64,000 nt of DNA from Blastococcus sp. TF02A-35 (GCF_004571075.1 NZ_SPQP01000009.1:62001-126000), one strand, 5' to 3'. Counted from the first letter of the stretch, positions 9,248-18,416 are shown. Notes: generated by a model from the letters alone, not told the origin. A program made the numbers and translations.

Positions 9248-10039
9248 CGGCGGCCGCAGCAGGCCCAGGGCGGCGTCGTGCAGCTTGCCGTTGCTGGCCA
9301 GGGCGCTGCCCCCTGCGGGGCCCGGGGCGCCGGTGACGTCGGTGAACCGGCCACCGGCCTCCCGCACGATCACGTCCAGCGCGGCGAGGTCCCACAGCGA
9401 GACCTCGGGCTCGCAGGCGACGTCGACCGCGCCCTCGGCGAGGAGCACGTAGCTCCAGAAGTCCCCGTAGGCCCGGGTCCGCCAGACCGAGCGGGTCAGG
9501 TCGAGGAACCCGTCGAGCAGCCCGCGCTCCTCCCAGCCGGAGAGGCTGGAGTAGCTGAGGCTCGCGTCCTCCAGCGCACCGACGTCGGAGACGCGGCAGC
9601 GGGTCGCTGACTCCAGCCGGCGACCGGTCCAGGCCCCGACGTCCTTGGCCGCCCACCACCGGCGGTTGAGGGCGGGCGCGGACACCAGGCCCACCACGGG
9701 CTCGTCGCCGTCGACCAGGGCGATCAGCGTGGCCCACACGGGGACGCCGCGGACGAAGTTCTTCGTGCCGTCGATCGGGTCGAGGATCCAGCGCCGGGAC
9801 CCGTGCCCCGTGGTGCCGAACTCCTCGCCCATGACGGCGTCACGGGTGCGGGCGCGGCTGAGCGTGATGCGCAGCTGCTCCTCGACGGCCCGGTCGGCGT
9901 CGGTCACCGGCGTCAGGTCGGGCTTGGTGTCGACGGTCAGGTCCTGCGCCTTGAACCGGTCCATGCTGATCGAGTCGGCCTGGTCGGCCAGCACGTGTGC
10001 CAGCCGCATGTCCTCTGAGAAGCCCCGACCCGACGTCAT
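9227..10039 (-). CDS. hisN: Histidinol-phosphatase, inositol-monophosphatase type
   Basis: 270 residues. Dephosphorylates histidinol phosphate in histidine synthesis; actinobacteria use this IMPase-fold enzyme. Metal/substrate motifs are DLTPVTDADRAVEE, GEEFG, WILDPIDGTKNFVRG (DPIDGTxNF signature) and CEPEVSLWDLAALDVIVREAGG. The start is placed at the ATG at 10039 because a TAGGTT -10 box ends 8 bases upstream, which predicts a leaderless message; an in-frame GTG two codons earlier would lie inside the promoter. It stands apart from any his operon. Confidence 0.92.
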   Translation of the reverse strand: MTSGRGFSEDMRLAHVLADQADSISMDRFKAQDLTVDTKPDLTPVTDADRAVEEQLRITLSRARTRDAVMGEEFGTTGHGSRRWILDPIDGTKNFVRGVPVWATLIALVDGDEPVVGLVSAPALNRRWWAAKDVGAWTGRRLESATRCRVSDVGALEDASLSYSSLSGWEERGLLDGFLDLTRSVWRTRAYGDFWSYVLLAEGAVDVACEPEVSLWDLAALDVIVREAGGRFTDVTGAPGPAGGSALASNGKLHDAALGLLRPPGRPAPA

Positions 10040-10047
10040 GGGCACCC

Positions 10048-10053
10048 AACCTA
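10048..10053 (-). promoter_or_regulatory. -10 box of hisN (leaderless)
   Basis: TAGGTT on the - strand, 8 bases before the ATG at 10039. This position leaves no room for a ribosome binding site, so transcription should start at or next to the start codon. Confidence 0.5.
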
Positions 10054-10061
10054 GCGGTCGG

Positions 10062-10244
10062 TCAGTCGAAGACGGCGGAACTGACCCCGCTCGGCCCCTC
10101 GTACTCGCGGTCGTCGATCTTCCTCAGCGCGTCGAGCACCTCGCCCGCGCCGCCGTTCCGCTCGGCGTGCTGGACGATCTGCTCCTTCGACGCGGGGTAG
10201 TCCATGCCGGACAGGGCCTTCTGGATGTCGATCGGGCTCACCAT
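10062..10244 (-). CDS. DUF2795 domain protein
   Basis: 60 residues, begins MVSPIDIQKALSGMDYPASK, continues EQIVQHAERNGGAGEVLDAL and RKIDDREYEGPSGVSSAV. It matches the DUF2795 family: a short helical domain similar to a winged helix, with the conserved pattern (L)(x)(G)(x)(D/E)YPA(x)K. No function is established. A TAGGAC box 7 bases before the ATG suggests a leaderless transcript. Confidence 0.88.
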   Translation of the reverse strand: MVSPIDIQKALSGMDYPASKEQIVQHAERNGGAGEVLDALRKIDDREYEGPSGVSSAVFD

Positions 10245-10297
10245 GCACCGGGTCCTACCCGGGGGCCCCGCCGGGATGCACGGATACCGTCGGGCAC
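10245..10297. promoter_or_regulatory. Divergent leaderless promoters (DUF2795 / DUF2087 genes)
   Basis: On -, TAGGAC (10257-10252) is 7 bases before the ATG at 10244. On +, TACCGT (10285-10290) is 7 bases before the GTG at 10298. No ribosome binding site precedes either start. Confidence 0.5.
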
Positions 10298-10834
10298 GTG
10301 GACGCAGCGACGATCGCGGGGCTGCTGGCCGACCCCGTCCGGCTGAAGGTGGTGGCCGCGCTGGCGCTCGGGGCGGGGACCATCGAGCAGGTGGCCGAGG
10401 CCTCCGGGCTGGGCCTGAAGGAGGTCGCGCTGGCCGCGCGGCGGCTGGCCCGCGGCGGGCTGGTGCACCGCGACGGGCACGCGCTGGCGCTGAACACCGA
10501 CCGGTTCGGTGCCGCGGCGCGGGCGGCGGCAGAGGCCGCGCCCCCGCCCGAGCCGCTCTCGGACGACCCGGCGCAGGACGCCGTCCTCTCCGCCTTCGTG
10601 CGCGACGGCCGGCTGACCTCCATCCCGGCGCAGCGCAGCAAGCGGCTGCTCGTGCTCGACCACCTCGTGCGCGTCTTCGAGCCCGGCGTCCGCTACCCCG
10701 AGCGCGAGGTCAACGCGCTGCTGGCGGTCTGGCACCCCGACGTCGCCGCGCTGCGCCGCTACCTGGTCGACGAGGGGCTGCTGACCCGGGACGCCGGCGT
10801 CTACTGGCGCAGCGGTGGGTACGTCGAGGTGTGA
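10298..10834 (+). CDS. DUF2087 protein with N-terminal winged helix
   Basis: 178 residues. Residues 1-65 form an ArsR-like winged helix (LLADPVRLKVVAALALGAGT, VAEASGLGLKEVALAARRLA). From about residue 85 comes the DUF2087 domain (AQDAVLSAFVRDGRLTSIPA, KRLLVLDHLVRVFEPGVRYPEREVNALLAVWHPDVAALRRYLVDE, ending WRSGGYVEV). The family is thought to be transcriptional; the ligand is unknown. Its stop overlaps the next start (GTGA), so the downstream unknown gene is coupled to it. Confidence 0.88.
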   Translation: MDAATIAGLLADPVRLKVVAALALGAGTIEQVAEASGLGLKEVALAARRLARGGLVHRDGHALALNTDRFGAAARAAAEAAPPPEPLSDDPAQDAVLSAFVRDGRLTSIPAQRSKRLLVLDHLVRVFEPGVRYPEREVNALLAVWHPDVAALRRYLVDEGLLTRDAGVYWRSGGYVEV

Positions 10835-11610
10835 ACCCGCTCGTCAGCAGGGCGGCGCCCGCGCAAACTGGCCCGGTGCCCGCGCCCGACGCCTTCGCCG
10901 CCCTCGCCCGGTCCTCGCCGTGGCGCTGGTCGACGCTGCGCTTCACCGTGAGCTGGCCGCAGAACCCGCACCGGCCGGAGGCGGTGCGCGCCTGGGTCCG
11001 GCGACCGGACCTGCTGCGGGTCGAGTCAGCCGGCGGGGAGCTGCTGCGGGCCGAGCGCACCCGCCCGCAGACGGTGGCCGGCTACGGCCCTCGCGGCGGG
11101 TCCGTCCACGTGATGACGTGGGCGTCGCAGTCCCCTCCGCCGCCGCTGCGGCCGGACGGGCTGGTCGACGTGCGGCCGGAGAACCCGCTGCTGAGCTACG
11201 ACGACCCGATGCACAACAGCTACGACTGGGTCGCGATGCTCGACCCGGCGGAGCTCGCCGACGGCCGGGACCAGGACACCTGGGACCGTGCCCCGGCGGT
11301 CGCCGCACGGTCGGTGACCGAGGTGCGGCACGCCGGCCGCCCGGCCTGGGAGGCGGTGGTCGTCCCGACCGCGACCTACGAGCCCCGCTGCGGCTGCTGC
11401 CCGCTGCTGCGGACCCGGGAGGTGGACCGCCGCGAGTGGGACGGGGACCACCTGCTCGACCGGTACGCGGACGCCTACCGCGTCCGGCTGGACGTGCAGA
11501 CCGGCGTCTGCGTGCTCACCGAGGAGCTGGGTGGGGAGCGGCCGGGGTTCGGGCACGACCTGCGCATCGAGGCGGTCGACGAGCCGATGGCCGACCGGCT
11601 CTTTCAGTAA
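10831..11610 (+). CDS. Conserved protein of unknown function
   Basis: 259 residues from the GTG that overlaps the DUF2087 stop; an in-frame GTG at 10876 is an alternative. The body starts with SSPWRWSTLRFTVSWPQNP and looks like a beta-rich fold in which a property of one domain (VRAWVRRPDLLRVES) recalls lipoprotein-localisation (LolA-like) or outer-surface beta proteins, but no signal peptide is present. A Cys cluster RCGCCPLLRTREVDRREWDG at about residues 188-208 could bind metal. I do not recognise the family; coupling to DUF2087 is the main clue. Confidence 0.75.
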   Translation: MNPLVSRAAPAQTGPVPAPDAFAALARSSPWRWSTLRFTVSWPQNPHRPEAVRAWVRRPDLLRVESAGGELLRAERTRPQTVAGYGPRGGSVHVMTWASQSPPPPLRPDGLVDVRPENPLLSYDDPMHNSYDWVAMLDPAELADGRDQDTWDRAPAVAARSVTEVRHAGRPAWEAVVVPTATYEPRCGCCPLLRTREVDRREWDGDHLLDRYADAYRVRLDVQTGVCVLTEELGGERPGFGHDLRIEAVDEPMADRLFQ

Positions 11611-12620
11611 CCGGGCCCGACCTGCCCGACGGCGGCCAGCAGCACCCGCAGCGCGTCGAGCTGCTCCCGCCGTCGCTCCGGTCCCTGGGCCGCCCACGCG
11701 TCGAGCGCGCAGTCGGGGTCCTCGGCGGTGTGCCCGCACCCTGGCGGGCACTCGGTCGCGGCCTCGGCGATGTCGTCGAAGGCCACGAGGACGTCGTCGG
11801 CGGTGACGTGGGCAAGGCCGAAGGACCGGATGCCGGGGGTGTCGATGACCGTGCCGCCGCCGGGCAGGTCGAAGAGCACGGCCGAGGACGACGTGTGCCG
11901 CCCCTTGCCGATCTTGCTGACGTCGCCGGTGGCCCGCAGGGCGTCGGGCACCAGCCGGTTCACCAGGGTCGACTTCCCGACGCCCGACTGCCCGACGAAG
12001 ACGCTCATCCGGTCGCGGATCCGGTCGAGCAAGTCGTCCAGGGGCAGCTCGCGCGACATCGGGACGGCCTCCAGGTGCAGCCCCGCGTAGCGGTCCAGCA
12101 GCGGCTGCGCGGACGCCAGGTCGGTCTTGGTGAGGCACAGCAGCGGCTCGAGCCCGCCGGCGTAGGCGGCGACCAGGCAGCGGTCGAGGAAGCCCAGCGC
12201 CGGCTCGGGGTCGGTGACCGCGGTGACGATCACGAGCAGGTCGGCGTTGGCGACGACGACGCGCTCGGTGGGGTCGGTGTCGTCGGCGGTGCGGCGCAGC
12301 GCCGTCTGCCGCTCCTCGATGGTCACGATGCGGGCCAGCGAGTCGGTCCGGCCGCTGGTGTCGCCGACCAGCCGGACCCGGTCGCCGACGACGACCCCGT
12401 GCCGGCCCAGCTCGCGCGCCCGCATGGCGGTCACGTCGACCGGCCCCTCGGGGCCGTCGATGCGCACGGTCATCCGGCCGCGGTCGACGGCGACGACCAG
12501 CCCCGGGACGGCGTCCTCGTGCGCGGGGCGGGTGCGGGTGCGGGGCCGGGTGCCGCGCCGGTTGGGGCGGACCCGGATGTCGTCCTCGTCGACGCGGTGG
12601 CCGCGGCGGTTGGTGCTCAG
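11604..12620 (-). CDS. rsgA: Ribosome small-subunit-dependent GTPase A
   Basis: 338 residues. Late 30S assembly factor, a circularly permuted GTPase. An N-terminal OB-fold (GLVVAVDRGRMTVRIDG to about residue 90) is followed by G4 LCLTKTDLA, G1 FVGQSGVGKSTLVNRL, G3 VIDTPGIRSFGL and a C-terminal zinc knuckle ECPPGCGHTAEDPDCALDAW (C-x4-C-x-H-x6-C). No ATG, GTG or TTG lies near the expected N-terminus. The best fit is CTG at 12620, whose CTGA overlaps the aroA stop; this start is inferred. The 3' end overlaps the previous convergent gene by 7 bases. Confidence 0.92.
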   Translation of the reverse strand: MSTNRRGHRVDEDDIRVRPNRRGTRPRTRTRPAHEDAVPGLVVAVDRGRMTVRIDGPEGPVDVTAMRARELGRHGVVVGDRVRLVGDTSGRTDSLARIVTIEERQTALRRTADDTDPTERVVVANADLLVIVTAVTDPEPALGFLDRCLVAAYAGGLEPLLCLTKTDLASAQPLLDRYAGLHLEAVPMSRELPLDDLLDRIRDRMSVFVGQSGVGKSTLVNRLVPDALRATGDVSKIGKGRHTSSSAVLFDLPGGGTVIDTPGIRSFGLAHVTADDVLVAFDDIAEAATECPPGCGHTAEDPDCALDAWAAQGPERRREQLDALRVLLAAVGQVGPGY

Positions 12621-13900
12621 CGGGTCGCTCCGATCGGGTCGCCGAGCAGCCCCGCCCAGCGCTCGCGGAAGTCCGGGAGCGTCTTGGTCACCGCGCCGGG
12701 GTCGGCCACGGTGACGCCGTCGACCGCCAGCCCGAGGACGGCGGCGGCCATGACCATGCGGTGGTCGGCGTAGGAGTCCAGCCGGGCCGGGCGGCCGGGG
12801 CCGGGCTCGATCTCCAGGCCGTCGGGCAGCTGCCGCACCCGTGCGCCGACGGCGGTCAGGACCTCGTCGAGGGCCTGCAGCCGGTCGGTCTCGTGGCCGC
12901 GCAGGTGGGCGATGCCGGTGAGCCGGGAGGGCCCGTCGGCCAGGGCGCACAGCGCCGCCAGCACCGGGGTCAGCTCGCCGACCTCGCCGAGGTCGGCGAC
13001 CAGGGGGCGGACGGCGCCGGTCCCGGCCACCCGCAGCCCGCCCTCGGCGGTCCGCTCGACGTCGGCGCCCATGTCGGCGAGCAGCCGGTCGAGCTGGGCG
13101 CCGGGCTGGGTGGTGACCTCCGGCCAGTCCCGCACCGTGACCTGCCCGCCGGTCACCAGCGCCGCCGCGAGGAAGGGGGCGGCGTTGGAGAGGTCGGGCT
13201 CGACGACCCGGTCCAGCGGTGCGACCGGGCCGGGGGCGACCCGCCACCCACGGTCGGTGGCGGCGACGTCGACGCCGTGCTCGCGCAGCGTCGTCACCGT
13301 CATCTCCACGTGCGGCATAGACGGGACCCCGCCGGCCAGGGCCAGGTCGACGCCCTCGTCGAAGCGCGCCGCGGCCAGGAGCAGCCCCGAGACGATCTGG
13401 GAGGACTCGCTCGCGTCGACGGTCACCGCGCCGCCGCGCACCCGCCCGGTGCCGCGCACGGTGAACGGGGCCCGCCCGCGGCCGTCGTCGTCCACCCCGA
13501 CCCCGAGGTCGCGCAGCGCCGCGATCAGCCCGGCGTTGGGCCGCTCGCGCAGCCGCGGGTCGCCGTCCACGGTCACGTCGCCGTCGGCGAGCGCGGCCAC
13601 CGGCGGGAGGAACCGCAGGATCGTCCCGGCCAGGCCGGCGTCCACCGTCACCGGCCCGCGGAGCGGGCCGGGGGTGACCAGCCAGTCGTCGCCGTCGGGC
13701 TCGACCCGCACGCCCATCGCCCGGAGCGCGCCGGCCATGAGGTCGGTGTCGCGTGCCCGCAGCGGGCGGACGAGCCGGCTCGGCCCGTCGGCCAGCGCCG
13801 CCAGCACCAGCGCCCGGGCGGTCAGCGACTTGGAGCCGGGCAGGGTGACGACGGCGTCGACGGGAGCCGGGTGGTGCGGCGCGGACCAGACGTCTGACAC
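12617..13900 (-). CDS. aroA: 3-phosphoshikimate 1-carboxyvinyltransferase (EPSP synthase)
   Basis: 427 residues. Transfers enolpyruvate from PEP to shikimate 3-phosphate in the aromatic pathway. Motifs are PGSKSLTARALVLAALADG, LRFLPPVAALADG, RERPNAGLIAALRDLG, the S3P-binding DASESSQIVSGLLLAA, VVEPDLSNAAPFLAAAL, RGHETDRLQAL and YADHRMVMAAAVLGL. The start GTG (VSDVWSAPHHPAP) is favoured by a CAGACT -10-like box 6 bases upstream. Where most enzymes have GNAGTAMR this one has AGLAGTILRF, common in actinobacteria. Confidence 0.95.
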   Translation of the reverse strand: MSDVWSAPHHPAPVDAVVTLPGSKSLTARALVLAALADGPSRLVRPLRARDTDLMAGALRAMGVRVEPDGDDWLVTPGPLRGPVTVDAGLAGTILRFLPPVAALADGDVTVDGDPRLRERPNAGLIAALRDLGVGVDDDGRGRAPFTVRGTGRVRGGAVTVDASESSQIVSGLLLAAARFDEGVDLALAGGVPSMPHVEMTVTTLREHGVDVAATDRGWRVAPGPVAPLDRVVEPDLSNAAPFLAAALVTGGQVTVRDWPEVTTQPGAQLDRLLADMGADVERTAEGGLRVAGTGAVRPLVADLGEVGELTPVLAALCALADGPSRLTGIAHLRGHETDRLQALDEVLTAVGARVRQLPDGLEIEPGPGRPARLDSYADHRMVMAAAVLGLAVDGVTVADPGAVTKTLPDFRERWAGLLGDPIGATR

Positions 13901-13934
13901 GTGGCCAGTCTGCCCGGTCGCGCGCCGCACCCGA

Positions 13935-15398
13935 TCAGCCCGCCTGCGGCTTGTCGGACTTCTTGGCCGGGACGGTGCGCAGCAGCCGCCGGTTGGCGAA
14001 CTCGAACATCGCCATCTCCGACAGCTCGCGGCCGTAGCCGGACCGCTTGATCCCGCCGAAGGGCAGCTCGGGGGAGGAGCCGGTCGGCTGGTTGATCCAG
14101 ACCATGCCGGCCTCGATCCGCTCGGCCACGGCGCGGGCCCTGTCGAGGTCGCTGCTCATGACGGTCGCGCCCAGGCCGTAGACGGTGTCGTTGGCCAGCG
14201 CGACCGCCTCGTCCTCGTCCTTCACCTTGTAGATGACGGCGGCCGGGCCGAAGAGCTCCTCGTGGTAGGCCCGCATGTCCGGCGTGACGTCGGCGAGCAG
14301 GGTCGCCTCGACGAAGGCGCCGGGCAGGTCGGGACGGCTCCCGCCGGCCAGCACGGTGGCGCCCTTGTCGATGGCGTCCTGGATCTGGGCGTGCAGGTCC
14401 GCCGCGGCCTGCTCCGACGACAGCGGGGCCAGCGACGTCGACGGGTCGGTCGGGTCGCCGGGCGCGAAGGTGGCGAACGCCTGCTGCATGCCGGCGACGA
14501 AGGTGTCGTAGACGTCCTCGGTGACGATCATCCGCTTGGCGGCGATGCACGCCTGGCCGCTGTTCTGCATGCGCCCGGTGGTCGCGGCCTTGACCGTGGC
14601 CGCCAGGTTCTCGGTGTCCAGCACGATGAACGGGTCGCTGCCGCCGAGCTCGAGCACCGACTTCTTGAGGTGCTTGCCGGCCAGCGCGCCGACCGCGCTG
14701 CCCGCGCGCTCGCTGCCGGTGAGGGTCACGCCGGCGATGCGCGGGTCGGCGATGACCTGCTCGACGTCCTCGATCTTCAGGAACGTGTTGGTGAAGACGC
14801 CCTCGGGGGCGCCGGCGTCGGTGAACAGCTGCTCGATCGCCTCGGCGCACTGCGGGACGATCTCGGCGTGCTTGAGGATGACCGTGTTGCCCAGCACGAG
14901 GTTCGGCCCGGCGACGCGGACGACCTGGTAGTAGGGGTAGTTCCACGGCTCGATGGCCAGTAGCGCGCCGACGGGCTGGGTCTCGACGACCGCCTCGCCC
15001 CCGCCGAACAGCGGCTGGATGGGGGTGGGCTGCAGGAAGCCGGGGCCGTTGTCGGCGTAGTACTTGAGGATCATCGAGCAGAGGAAGAGCTCGCCGACGG
15101 CCTCCTCCGTGCGCTTGCCCATCTCCTTGGTGGTCAGCGCGGCGAGGTCGTGGATGCGCTCGTCCATCAGCTCGGCGGCCCGGCGGACCACGGCGGCCCG
15201 GTCCTCGACCGAGCGCCCGCGCCACTCCTGGTAGGCGGCGTGCGCCCGCCCGATGATGCCGTCGATGGCCTCGGTCGGGGTGAAGTCGAACTCCTTCTCC
15301 GTCTCGCCGGTGAAGGGGTTGACCGTCGCGTAGCGGCGTGCGGCGCTGTCGCTGGCGGTCTTCGGCTGGTCGGTCGGTGGGTTCTGCGTCACGGTCAC
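13935..15398 (-). CDS. NAD(P)-dependent aldehyde dehydrogenase, succinate-semialdehyde type
   Basis: 487 residues. The ALDH fold has the catalytic Glu in [12 protein letters not shown] and the nucleophilic Cys in [27 protein letters not shown] is the cofactor strand. The [11 protein letters not shown] form and length match the GabD1 succinate-semialdehyde dehydrogenase group of actinobacteria. The substrate is inferred. Two GTG codons (15398, 15392) could start it; the first lies nearer the GACGAGGAT ribosome site. No gabT or GABA gene is near. Confidence 0.88.
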   Translation of the reverse strand: MTVTQNPPTDQPKTASDSAARRYATVNPFTGETEKEFDFTPTEAIDGIIGRAHAAYQEWRGRSVEDRAAVVRRAAELMDERIHDLAALTTKEMGKRTEEAVGELFLCSMILKYYADNGPGFLQPTPIQPLFGGGEAVVETQPVGALLAIEPWNYPYYQVVRVAGPNLVLGNTVILKHAEIVPQCAEAIEQLFTDAGAPEGVFTNTFLKIEDVEQVIADPRIAGVTLTGSERAGSAVGALAGKHLKKSVLELGGSDPFIVLDTENLAATVKAATTGRMQNSGQACIAAKRMIVTEDVYDTFVAGMQQAFATFAPGDPTDPSTSLAPLSSEQAAADLHAQIQDAIDKGATVLAGGSRPDLPGAFVEATLLADVTPDMRAYHEELFGPAAVIYKVKDEDEAVALANDTVYGLGATVMSSDLDRARAVAERIEAGMVWINQPTGSSPELPFGGIKRSGYGRELSEMAMFEFANRRLLRTVPAKKSDKPQAG

Positions 15399-15495
15399 GC
15401 CGGTGATCCTCGTCTCTCGTCGGGCTTTGCGACAGAGGGCAACTGCCCGCGGCCCGGTGTGCGGCTCGCGCCGCTCGGACGTCGGTGCCCGCACC

Positions 15496-15501
15496 TAGAG
15501 T
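15496..15501 (+). promoter_or_regulatory. Probable -10 box of the HMCES/YedK gene
   Basis: TAGAGT, 36 bases before the ATG, leaving room for GAGGAGG. No clear -35 and no LexA/SOS-like box is visible beside it. Confidence 0.4.
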
Positions 15502-15537
15502 GCGGGGACGTCAGCCCAGCCCGTCGAGGAGGCGCCC

Positions 15538-16284
15538 ATGTGCGGTCGCTACGCCGCCAGCCGCAAGCCGGAGGACCTGGCGCTGGAGTTCGAGGCCGTC
15601 CCCGCGCCGGGGCAGCCGCCGCTGGCCGCCGACTACAACGTGGCCCCCACCAAGGACGTCTACGTCGTGCGGCACGCCAAGGAGCGGGACGCCGAAGGGC
15701 GGCCGACCGGGGGAGGGCACCGCGAGCTGCGCGCCGTCCGCTGGGGCCTGGTGCCCTCGTGGGCCAAGGACGTCTCCGTGGGCAACCGGATGCTGAACGC
15801 GCGGGTGGAGTCGCTGACGGAGAAGCCGGCGTTCCGCAAGGCGGCGGCCTCGCGCCGGTGCCTGGTCCCGGCCGACGGCTGGTACGAGTGGGCCAAGCGC
15901 CTGGACTCACCGACCAAGCAGCCGTACTTCATCACCCCCGAGGACGGGTCGGTGCTCGCCTTCGCCGGGCTCTGGGAGGTCTGGGGGCAGGGCGAGGACC
16001 GGCTCTACACCTGCACGGTGGTCACCGCGCCAGCCGTCGGAGCGCTCACCGAGATCCACGACCGGATGCCGCTGGTGCTGCCGCCCGACCGCTGGGCGGA
16101 GTGGCTGGACCCGGCCCGCGAGGACGTCGCGGAGCTGGCCGCGCCCACCCCGCCGGAGGTCGTCGCCGCGCTCGAGCTGCGGCCGGTGAGCACGGCGGTG
16201 AACAACGTCCGGGTCAACGGCCCGCAGCTCACCGCGCGCGCGGAGTCGGTGGCCGAGCCGGCCGACCAGCCCGCCCTCTTCTGA
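15538..16284 (+). CDS. SOS response-associated peptidase, HMCES/YedK family
   Basis: 248 residues. Members crosslink to abasic sites in single-stranded DNA through Cys2, here MCGRYAAS after Met removal, and shield them. Other active-site residues visible are Asn in VAPTKD region, Arg/Glu in NARVESLTEKPAFRKAAAS, RRCLVPADGWYEW and the His of ALTEIHDRMPLVLP. A -10 box TAGAGT at 15496 and GAGGAGG before the ATG give a normal short leader. The next gene starts 1 base after its stop. Confidence 0.92.
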   Translation: MCGRYAASRKPEDLALEFEAVPAPGQPPLAADYNVAPTKDVYVVRHAKERDAEGRPTGGGHRELRAVRWGLVPSWAKDVSVGNRMLNARVESLTEKPAFRKAAASRRCLVPADGWYEWAKRLDSPTKQPYFITPEDGSVLAFAGLWEVWGQGEDRLYTCTVVTAPAVGALTEIHDRMPLVLPPDRWAEWLDPAREDVAELAAPTPPEVVAALELRPVSTAVNNVRVNGPQLTARAESVAEPADQPALF

Positions 16285-16285
16285 G

Positions 16286-17809
16286 ATGGCCGCAGCCGCC
16301 GACCAGCCCTCGACGGCCGGAGGGACCGCGCTGCCCGGGTGGGTGGCCGCGGCGATCACCTTCCTCTGCTCGGGCGCGGTCCTGGTCCTGGAGATCGTCG
16401 GGCTGCGCCTGATCGCGCCCTACGTCGGCGTCACGGTGCAGACCAGCACCGCGGTCATCGGCTTCGCGCTGGCCGCGATCGCGCTCGGGGCCTGGGTGGG
16501 CGGTGCCACGGCCGACCGCGCCGACCCCCGCCGGCTGCTCGCGCCGCTCATGGTCGCCGGCGGTGCCCTGGTGGTCGCGGTGCTCCCGCTGGTGCGGTTC
16601 ACCGGCGAGCTGCTCTCCGGCGCCGACGCCGGGGGAGTGCTGCTCCTGGCCGCCGTCGCCGTGGTGGTGCCGGCCGCGCTGCTGTCGGCCGTCCCGCCGA
16701 TGGTGGTGAAGCTGCAGCTGGCCAGCCTCGCCGAGACCGGGGCCGTGGTCGGGCGGCTGTCGGGCATCGGCACGCTCGGCGGGATCGCCGCCACCTTCGC
16801 CACCGGGTTCGTGCTCGTCGCCGTCCTCCCCAGCAGCGTGATCCTGGTGGCCACGGGTGCGGTGACGGCGGTGGCCGGGCTCGCCGTCGCGGTGCTCCTC
16901 CGGCGGGTGCCCGGGGCCGGCCGGGTGCCGGTCGCCCTCCTCGCGCTGGCCGTGGGCGGCGGGGCGCTGGCCGCCGTCGCGCCGACGCCCTGCGAGGAGG
17001 AGACCGCCTACCACTGCGCCCGGGTGGTGGCCGACCCCGAGCGGGACACCGGACGGGTCCTGCTGCTCGACACGCTCCGGCACTCCTACGTCGACCTCGC
17101 CGACCCGACCCACCTCGAGTTCGAGTACGTGCGGGCGGTCGCCGCCGTCACCGACGCCGCGTTCCCCGCGGGCGCCCCGGTCTCCGCGCTGCACGTCGGC
17201 GGCGGTGGGCTCACGCTGCCCCGCTACCTGGCGGAGGTGCGTCCCGGCACCCGCAGCCTGGTCCTGGAGGTCGACCCCGGGGTGGTCGCCATGGACCGCG
17301 AGCAGCTCGGCCTGGAGACGTCGGAGGAGTTGGGCGTGCGGGTGGCCGACGGCCGGGTGGGGCTCGCCGAGGAGTCCGCGGGGGAGCGGGACCTCGTCGT
17401 GGGCGACGCGTTCGGCGGGCTGTCGGTGCCCTGGCAGCTGACCACCCGGGAGGCCATGGCGCTCGTCGACCGCGCCCTGGCCGACGACGGCGTCTACGCG
17501 GTGAACCTCATCGACCACCCGCCGCTGGCCTTCGTCCGCGCCGAGCTGGCGACGCTGCGGGAGGCGTTCGCCCACGTCCTGCTGCTGGCCCGCGTGCCGG
17601 TGCTGGCCGGGGAGGACGGCGGCAACCTCGTCGCGGTCGCCTCGCAGCGCCCCCTCCCGGTGGAGGCGCTCACGCGGGCGCTGGGCGACCGCGGCCTCAC
17701 CTGGCAGGTCGCGGAGGGGGACGAGCTGGACCGGTTCGTGGGCGACGCCGCCGTCCTCACCGACGACTTCGCCCCGGTCGACCAGCTCCTGACCCCCTAC
17801 GGCTCCTGA
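16286..17809 (+). CDS. Membrane-fused spermidine synthase-like protein
   Basis: 507 residues. The N-terminal half has about seven hydrophobic spans (from WVAAAITFLCSGAVLVLEIV to VALLALAVGGGALAAVA) like an MFS half. The C-terminal half (from about residue 230) is a spermidine-synthase/methyltransferase fold: ALHVGGGGLTLPRYLAEVRP (nucleotide-binding glycine loop), SLVLEVDPGVVAMD (acidic residue), VADGRVGL and DLVVGDAFGGLSVPWQL. True spermidine synthases bind putrescine with a YHE motif that I do not see, so the reaction is uncertain. It is encoded directly after the HMCES gene. Confidence 0.85.
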   Translation: MAAAADQPSTAGGTALPGWVAAAITFLCSGAVLVLEIVGLRLIAPYVGVTVQTSTAVIGFALAAIALGAWVGGATADRADPRRLLAPLMVAGGALVVAVLPLVRFTGELLSGADAGGVLLLAAVAVVVPAALLSAVPPMVVKLQLASLAETGAVVGRLSGIGTLGGIAATFATGFVLVAVLPSSVILVATGAVTAVAGLAVAVLLRRVPGAGRVPVALLALAVGGGALAAVAPTPCEEETAYHCARVVADPERDTGRVLLLDTLRHSYVDLADPTHLEFEYVRAVAAVTDAAFPAGAPVSALHVGGGGLTLPRYLAEVRPGTRSLVLEVDPGVVAMDREQLGLETSEELGVRVADGRVGLAEESAGERDLVVGDAFGGLSVPWQLTTREAMALVDRALADDGVYAVNLIDHPPLAFVRAELATLREAFAHVLLLARVPVLAGEDGGNLVAVASQRPLPVEALTRALGDRGLTWQVAEGDELDRFVGDAAVLTDDFAPVDQLLTPYGS

Positions 17810-17860
17810 CCGGCCCCTCGGCCGGCCCCCCTCCCGACCGCTGTCCGGTTCGCGCCTGTT

Positions 17861-17914
17861 GCCGCGCGGGTCAACCCGCGCGGCCGTCCCCGGAGCCGCG
17901 CCGTGGCGCGGCTC
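17861..17914. terminator. Two tandem hairpins between convergent genes
   Basis: First stem 17861-17871 with 17874-17884 (GCCGCGCGGGT and complement); second 17893-17902 with 17905-17914 (GAGCCGCGCC and complement). They lie between the spermidine-synthase-like gene (+) and ybaK (-). Confidence 0.65.
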
Positions 17915-17942
17915 GAGGGTCGGCGGTCCGGGTCGAGCCGGG

Positions 17943-18416
17943 TCAGCGTCCGATGGCCGCGGTGCGCGCCCGGGTCAGGCACACCAGGTCGGCCGGGGCG
18001 AGCTCCAGCTGCAGGCCGCGCTTGCCGGCGCTGACCATCACGGTGCCGAACCCCAGGGCCGAGGAGTCGACGACCGTCGGCAGCGCCTTCTTCTGGCCCA
18101 GCGGGCTGATGCCGCCCAGCACGTAGCCGGTGGCCCGCTCGGCGTCGGCCGGGTCGGCCATGACCGCCTTGCGGCCGCCCACCGCCGCGGCGAGCGCCTT
18201 GAGGTCGAGGGTTCCGCTGACCGGGACCACGGCGACGGTGAGCGCGCCGTCGACGCGGGCGACCAGCGTCTTGAACACCTGCCTCGGGTCGGCGCCCAGC
18301 GCGGCCACCGCGGCCTCGCCGTGGCCCTGGTCGGAGGGGTGCTCGGGGTCGTACGGGTGCAGGGTGTGGGCCACTTTCGCCCGCTCCAGGACCCGCACCG
18401 CCGGGGTAGCCGCCAC
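17943..18416 (-). CDS. ybaK: Cys-tRNA(Pro)/Cys-tRNA(Cys) deacylase
   Basis: 157 residues. Hydrolyses mischarged Cys-tRNA(Pro) in trans. The YbaK/EbsC fold is seen in [20 protein letters not shown] (catalytic Lys in FKTLV), [40 protein letters not shown] (substrate pocket, GGISP) and [16 protein letters not shown]. The start GTG is favoured because a TACGCT box (- strand, 18430-18425) ends 8 bases upstream; the mRNA is probably leaderless. Confidence 0.92.
   Translation of the reverse strand: MAATPAVRVLERAKVAHTLHPYDPEHPSDQGHGEAAVAALGADPRQVFKTLVARVDGALTVAVVPVSGTLDLKALAAAVGGRKAVMADPADAERATGYVLGGISPLGQKKALPTVVDSSALGFGTVMVSAGKRGLQLELAPADLVCLTRARTAAIGR

Noticed and set aside
7569-9737. 722-codon open frame on - across xylB and hisN
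   Set aside because: Overlaps four solid genes and shows no recognisable domains.
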